From: a bacterium
GTDB lineage: Bacteria > Patescibacteriota > Saccharimonadia > Saccharimonadales > HK-STAS-PATE-42
Assembly (NCBI GenBank): GCA_029781075.1
Contig: JAKOXJ010000053.1
Span: 1-17,437, forward strand
Direction of reading: 5' to 3'
Length of the DNA stretch: 17,437 nucleotides
Each line of letters opens with the position of its first letter. Within the stretch, counting starts at the first letter, position 1. This document shows, one piece after another, positions 14,164-17,437 of this stretch. A model generated the notes under the pieces. That model was not told the DNA's origin, made no database searches, and worked only from the letters and a program-made list of their open reading frames with translations. Position numbers and translations under genes: made by a program.

Positions 14164-15240
14164 TTAGCTACTCCTATTCTTTAGTTTACTTGTTAGATTA
14201 GTTAGAAAATCTTTGGCCTGATCGGATGCATGTAATGAGTCGATCAGTTTCTCTGCTTGCTTGCAGTGGCTATCTAGCTCTATTAGTATTTCTTCTTTTA
14301 TATTAGTATCGGCGATTAAACTGTATATCTTATCAATATTATTTTGATTAAGCTCATGGTCTACGTGATAGTACTGATTAATTTTTTCAGCCTCTTTTTT
14401 GCTCAGCCTTTCTATTGCTTTTTTTATAATCAGAGTTCTCTTCTTCTCCCTTATGTCCGAATCATTTGGTTTGCCGGTTTGTTCTATGTCTCCAAAAAAA
14501 CCTAGGAGATCATCGCCAACTTGGAATATGTAACCAAGAATATTGCCTAAATCTTCGAGCTTCGATAGCTCTGATTGGTCGGCTCCAGCAAGTATTGCTC
14601 CGGAGATCATAGGTAAAGAAAACGAGTAACCGCTAGTTTTATTCTTAATGATAGACTCAACATTTACTTCTTCTACTGGCACTAAAACAGAAACAACATC
14701 GATATGCTCTCCTCCAGCTGTTTCAAAGAATGCTCTAGAAAAGAGTTCTATCATCTTTATTTTATCCGTTGGATCTAAATTGCTTTTTGAGATTATTTCG
14801 TATGGTGCAATAAGGAATAAATCCCCTCCTAAAAGTGCTGCGGACATTGCAAAATGCTTTGCTTCTTCTTTTTTTAGGTTAGAATAATAGTCTTCGTAGA
14901 CACCAGACATATTCTTTCGTCCATGACGAAGTGTGTCTCTATCAATAATATCGTCGATTATGAGCAGGCTACTATGCATAATCTCCCATGCCGCTGCCAC
15001 ATCAACTATCTGGTTGATATCTTCTCCTCCGTAACCTATATATAGCTCGATGCATATCTTTGGACGTATACGCTTGCCACCGGCTTCTAAATAGTCTTTA
15101 AGCTCTCCCCAGAGAAGTTCATATTTGGGATCTATCTTCTTGGCTTCTAGTATTTTTTTAGCACAGTAGGCACTAAGCCTTTGTTCTACGAGTTCTGTAA
15201 GCTCTTTAAGATCAATCGTCTTTTTATCTGTAGCAATCAT
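14164..15240 (-). CDS. crtE: Geranylgeranyl diphosphate synthase CrtE/IdsA-like
   Basis: A 358-residue trans-prenyltransferase making GGPP from IPP and allylic diphosphates. GGKRIRP is at 54-60, the first aspartate motif is DDIID (96-100) in LIIDDIIDRDTLRHGR, KT at 201-202, and the second motif is GDDLLG (242-247), with Gly in place of the last Asp. The run FFGDIEQTGKP followed by DIREKKRTL closely follows the wording of actinobacterial IdsA/CrtE enzymes, including the DDLLG variant. Long-chain specificity fits the operon but is not proven. It is the first gene of the carotenoid operon. TATAAT ends 8 nt before the ATG and no Shine-Dalgarno is present. Confidence 0.94.
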   Translation of the reverse strand: MIATDKKTIDLKELTELVEQRLSAYCAKKILEAKKIDPKYELLWGELKDYLEAGGKRIRPKICIELYIGYGGEDINQIVDVAAAWEIMHSSLLIIDDIIDRDTLRHGRKNMSGVYEDYYSNLKKEEAKHFAMSAALLGGDLFLIAPYEIISKSNLDPTDKIKMIELFSRAFFETAGGEHIDVVSVLVPVEEVNVESIIKNKTSGYSFSLPMISGAILAGADQSELSKLEDLGNILGYIFQVGDDLLGFFGDIEQTGKPNDSDIREKKRTLIIKKAIERLSKKEAEKINQYYHVDHELNQNNIDKIYSLIADTNIKEEILIELDSHCKQAEKLIDSLHASDQAKDFLTNLTSKLKNRSS

Positions 15241-15248
15241 TTATAATG

Positions 15249-15254
15249 ATTATA
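15249..15254 (-). promoter_or_regulatory. -10 element of the carotenoid operon
   Basis: A perfect TATAAT on minus, 8 nt before the crtE ATG. The -35 region (ATACAA at 17 nt) is poor, so an activator or alternative sigma factor may be needed. The distance implies a leaderless operon mRNA. Confidence 0.55.
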
Positions 15255-15315
15255 CCTGTAAAATCATTTATTTGTATTAGAAATGATAATTTTATATTTC
15301 TTTTTTAATTACAGA

Positions 15316-16308
15316 TTAGGCTATCTCGCCTACTGCTAGACCTATGCCTGTCATTTTCCCATCATCAAAAAGTGAATCACAGAACCTTATTTGACCATCA
15401 TCTTTAATGTGTGCCTTAGCTGTTACATAGAATCCAGGCAAAGACTTATAGAGCAACTGTGGGAATGCCATATAGCCATAACTATTAGGCTTTTCGCCCC
15501 TTATGCGGGGCTGGAGAGCGAGCATAGCGAATCCGGTTGGGCTTATTGGAGTGATCTCTAGGCCCTGGTTCGAGTCGTTCGATCCAAACTCGTCTTGGGC
15601 TCTGGCTAAATGAGATAACTGGGTTACTGTATTATCCGGATCAGTAGCATCATCTATTAGTCTCTGGAGTTCTCTTTGTTTGGCTTGCTCGGTTCTTGCA
15701 AACGTTTGACTATAACGTGGGTAGAATGGATGGCCTATAAAATGTAGTAATGGATTCATTGGTTCAGGCCCATCTTTTAGGGCAATCCGGGCTTGAAGTA
15801 CTGGCTTACGACCATTGATTTGAACATGATTGCTATTGATCTCATCTATAGAAAGACCTTCTTTCTTAGGATCTTCTGGAAGCCATAGCCTCTTGGAGCC
15901 GTCTTGGTGTTTGTCCCAACTCCTCACCTCCCCAAGTGGGAAGGTTTGTGGGTATTCTACACAACCTGGATAGACACCGTTATCGATTTGGTTAAACATA
16001 TCTAACAGACTAAATCCGCTACCAAGTACTGGGGCTATGTACATTTCACCTGGTCTATCAACTTTTTTGCGTAACCAAGAATAGTGTGTCTCTATACAGA
16101 ACTGGACCCACTCTCTATCGGCTTCGATTCTTCCAAGTATGTCAAATGCCTCCATAGTAACCGCGGCATCATCCCTGATATCTATTTCTCTTGAAGATCC
16201 TGTTGAAGAAGTGCTGAACTGATCTGGTGTCTTTAATCCAAATGATTGCATAATTCTAATTATCTCTTGCCAGCAAGTATGAACTTTTTGTCGGTCACTT
16301 GCAACCAT
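15316..16308 (-). CDS. Hypothetical protein (about 331 aa)
   Basis: I do not recognise a family. The protein is soluble, with no signal peptide or membrane helix. It is rich in aromatic residues and has several conspicuous blocks: AFDILGRIEADREWVQFCIETHYSWLRKKVD (about 53-85 as two pieces of helix), PVLGSGFSLLDMF, HFIGHPFYPRYSQTF and GYMAFPQLLYKSLPGFYV. A polar, mostly helical stretch (residues about 215-255) lies between. The frame extends to TTG 16314, but ATG 16308 is preferred. TATACT lies 17 nt upstream and a weak GGA about 12 nt upstream. It precedes the carotenoid operon on the same strand, 75 bases before crtE, which has its own -10, so co-transcription is possible but not required. 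Confidence 0.75.
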   Translation of the reverse strand: MVASDRQKVHTCWQEIIRIMQSFGLKTPDQFSTSSTGSSREIDIRDDAAVTMEAFDILGRIEADREWVQFCIETHYSWLRKKVDRPGEMYIAPVLGSGFSLLDMFNQIDNGVYPGCVEYPQTFPLGEVRSWDKHQDGSKRLWLPEDPKKEGLSIDEINSNHVQINGRKPVLQARIALKDGPEPMNPLLHFIGHPFYPRYSQTFARTEQAKQRELQRLIDDATDPDNTVTQLSHLARAQDEFGSNDSNQGLEITPISPTGFAMLALQPRIRGEKPNSYGYMAFPQLLYKSLPGFYVTAKAHIKDDGQIRFCDSLFDDGKMTGIGLAVGEIA

Positions 16309-16325
16309 AAGCAAAAAGTTCCAGT

Positions 16326-16331
16326 AGTATA
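16326..16331 (-). promoter_or_regulatory. -10-like element of the 331-aa protein gene
   Basis: TATACT on minus, 17 nt before the ATG at 16308. Unlike most starts in the window, this spacing leaves a short leader, with GGAAC in it as a weak ribosome site. No convincing -35 was found. Confidence 0.35.
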
Positions 16332-16395
16332 AAATTACTGTAATTAAAATTAAATGTATTGGCTGAGCGTGGCGGTCTGAAACCTTGTAACTGCT

Positions 16396-16401
16396 TATAA
16401 T
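16396..16401 (+). promoter_or_regulatory. Isolated TATAAT in the intergenic region
   Basis: A perfect -10 hexamer on plus about 110 nt upstream of the desaturase-like gene, in a 200-base spacer between divergent genes. The stretch up to 16485 has no open frame of note; a longer-leader promoter for the desaturase-like gene is possible. Confidence 0.3.
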
Positions 16402-16485
16402 GGGGCAAATGAGACACTTATAGAACTTTTATTTTGAATACTTACCACAATTCTGTGAGTAATATGGATATGCTTGCGATACCAG

Positions 16486-16491
16486 TATAAT
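16486..16491 (+). promoter_or_regulatory. -10 element of the desaturase-like gene
   Basis: A perfect TATAAT on plus, 18 nt before the ATG at 16510. If used, transcription starts at about 16498, which would exclude the TTG start at 16474 and supports the ATG. No Shine-Dalgarno precedes the ATG. Confidence 0.4.
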
Positions 16492-16509
16492 TACGTCAAA
16501 ATATCAGTA

Positions 16510-17322
16510 ATGAAGAAAGATGGTACTGAGAGTAGTCTAGGTTTAAACCGAAGTTTAGTAGATAGAGAAAGTCTTACGGCTGCAGGCATTGGTTTTATTG
16601 CGGGTTCAGTCGCAAAGTCTGTAGCTATGGAGATATTCTCTCACCAAGAGTTAGCCCACCACACCCTTAGAGTAAAGCCATGGTTGAATAAAACCTCCAG
16701 AGTTGTACTTGCCGCATATGGATTGAGTGCTAATAAATTTGCCTTAAGACACAGAAAGCACCATAGGATCGACCATATTGATAGTAGAGAAAGTATTATA
16801 GGAGGAGTAGCTGGAGCATTCATATCATCAGGAACGAGAGAGGAGGCACTTGCTCCATCTGATCCTTTAGCTAGAGACTGGAGTGGAGAGGATGTTTTCG
16901 ATGACCCTCTAACAACTATAGAAAGTGGCGAAAAGGTATTGCGGCATAACCCATGGTATGAGAGACTGGCTTCTAAGGGTGGTTTCGGTGCAGCGATTTT
17001 GCCTGCGCTTGGGTGTGCAAGCATATACGCAGCGGCAAGAATGGTGGGAGCTAAAAAACCAGCAGTTGCCACAACCGCCTTCGTAGGTGCTAGTCTAGTG
17101 CCACTTGGACTTCAACCGGGTGTAACCTCCTATGCCGAAGCTAGGGCTGGTATATCTGACGGAAGAATAAATACCGATAGAGTAAGAGGGCCTCTTAGAG
17201 TTAAGGTTGAAAGACATGATGAACACCATGAGAAACCTTGGAGATACGACTTAGGTATAACTCCAGTAGACCGATTAGCTATTAAGGTAGGGATGGCTCT
17301 ACACCAGATCGAAGAGACTTAA
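16510..17322 (+). CDS. Membrane fatty acid desaturase-like di-iron protein
   Basis: A 270-residue protein with three histidine boxes in the order and spacing of SCD-type membrane desaturases: HQELAHH at 45-51 (HxxxxH), HRKHH at 81-85 followed by RIDHID, and HDEHHEKP at 236-243 followed by WRYDLG. Hydrophobic stretches surround the boxes (about 23-40, 65-75 and 160-203). Such proteins bind two irons and insert double bonds into acyl chains using O2; CrtZ/CrtW carotenoid-modifying enzymes are in the same superfamily. The usual NSxAH-W-G-x-R segment before box three is not evident, so it is a divergent member. Substrate is unknown. The frame extends to TTG 16474, but ATG 16510 fits the -10 at 16486. 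It is divergent from the 331-aa gene. Confidence 0.65.
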   Translation: MKKDGTESSLGLNRSLVDRESLTAAGIGFIAGSVAKSVAMEIFSHQELAHHTLRVKPWLNKTSRVVLAAYGLSANKFALRHRKHHRIDHIDSRESIIGGVAGAFISSGTREEALAPSDPLARDWSGEDVFDDPLTTIESGEKVLRHNPWYERLASKGGFGAAILPALGCASIYAAARMVGAKKPAVATTAFVGASLVPLGLQPGVTSYAEARAGISDGRINTDRVRGPLRVKVERHDEHHEKPWRYDLGITPVDRLAIKVGMALHQIEET

Positions 17323-17364
17323 GAACTTTTAGAAGATATAGTACGATAAAGGGTTATACAATAC

Positions 17365-17437
17365 CTATTGTGCGACATCTTTTAAAAGTCTTTCGACCTC
17401 AGGATCTAATACCCAAGTAACCATAGTTGGATTCTCG
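17365..17437 (-). CDS. 3' end of an unidentified gene cut by the right edge
   Basis: On minus, the last 23 codons of a frame entering from the right edge read NPTMVTWVLDPEVERLLKDV and a few more residues, then TAG at 17365. Composition is protein-like and amphipathic. The gene converges on the desaturase-like gene with 42 bases between stops. The family cannot be told from so little. Confidence 0.45.
   Translation of the reverse strand, partial: ENPTMVTWVLDPEVERLLKDVAQ

Noticed and set aside
9769..15240. A retinal/rhodopsin light-harvesting island
   Set aside because: No rhodopsin or 15,15'-dioxygenase (Blh) is present in the window and the elongase would divert lycopene to C50 products.
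1..17437. Recoded UGA (as in Gracilibacteria/Absconditabacteria)
   Set aside because: UGA ends crtB and crtYe at the expected overlaps, and no gene needs UGA read through to be complete.

Overview
The window looks like part of a small, gene-dense, AT-rich bacterial genome. Genes overlap or abut, UGA is used as a normal stop, and many start codons have no Shine-Dalgarno sequence but a -10-like hexamer 6-9 nt upstream. The gene set (a DUF4367-like membrane protein, orphan 7TM-type histidine kinase, PAP2/kinase fusion and many short unknown proteins) suggests a Patescibacteria/CPR genome, most plausibly Saccharibacteria. That placement is inference: no rRNA or ribosomal protein gene is present to test it.

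Layout. (1) 1-2285: an edge-cut membrane protein gene on minus, divergent from a DUF4367-like single-pass protein on plus, which converges on an unknown minus-strand gene. (2) 2395-5390: minus-strand genes for a small membrane protein, a GrpB/UPF0157 nucleotidyltransferase-fold protein, a class I glutamine amidotransferase, a winged-helix-like protein and an unknown protein, ending at an elongator-type tRNA-Met(CAU). Three successive spacers here carry diverged copies of one element with a conserved plus-strand reading frame, and terminator-like hairpins stand before three of the genes. (3) 5459-9782: a 764-aa membrane histidine kinase, a YqeG-like HAD phosphatase, and a fusion of a catalytically degenerate PAP2 domain with an apparently intact kinase-like domain. 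(4) 9769-15240: a tight minus-strand operon crtE-crtB-crtI-crtYe-crtYf-crtEb followed, with coupled start/stop, by a 3-methyladenine DNA glycosylase gene. (5) 15316-17437: an unknown 331-aa protein, a three-histidine-box membrane desaturase-like protein, and the 3' end of a gene cut by the window edge.

The central result is the carotenoid operon. Its order is that of the actinobacterial C50 pathway: CrtE makes GGPP, CrtB phytoene, CrtI lycopene; the CrtEb-like UbiA prenyltransferase would add two C5 units, and the two small CrtYe/CrtYf-like subunits would cyclise the ends. The predicted product is a decaprenoxanthin- or sarcinaxanthin-type C50 carotenoid, not retinal. If the host is a saccharibacterium, whose known relatives live on Actinobacteria, gain of the pathway from such a host is an attractive hypothesis. 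No idi, MEP or mevalonate gene and no rhodopsin or carotenoid oxygenase is in the window, so the isoprenoid precursor source is not shown.
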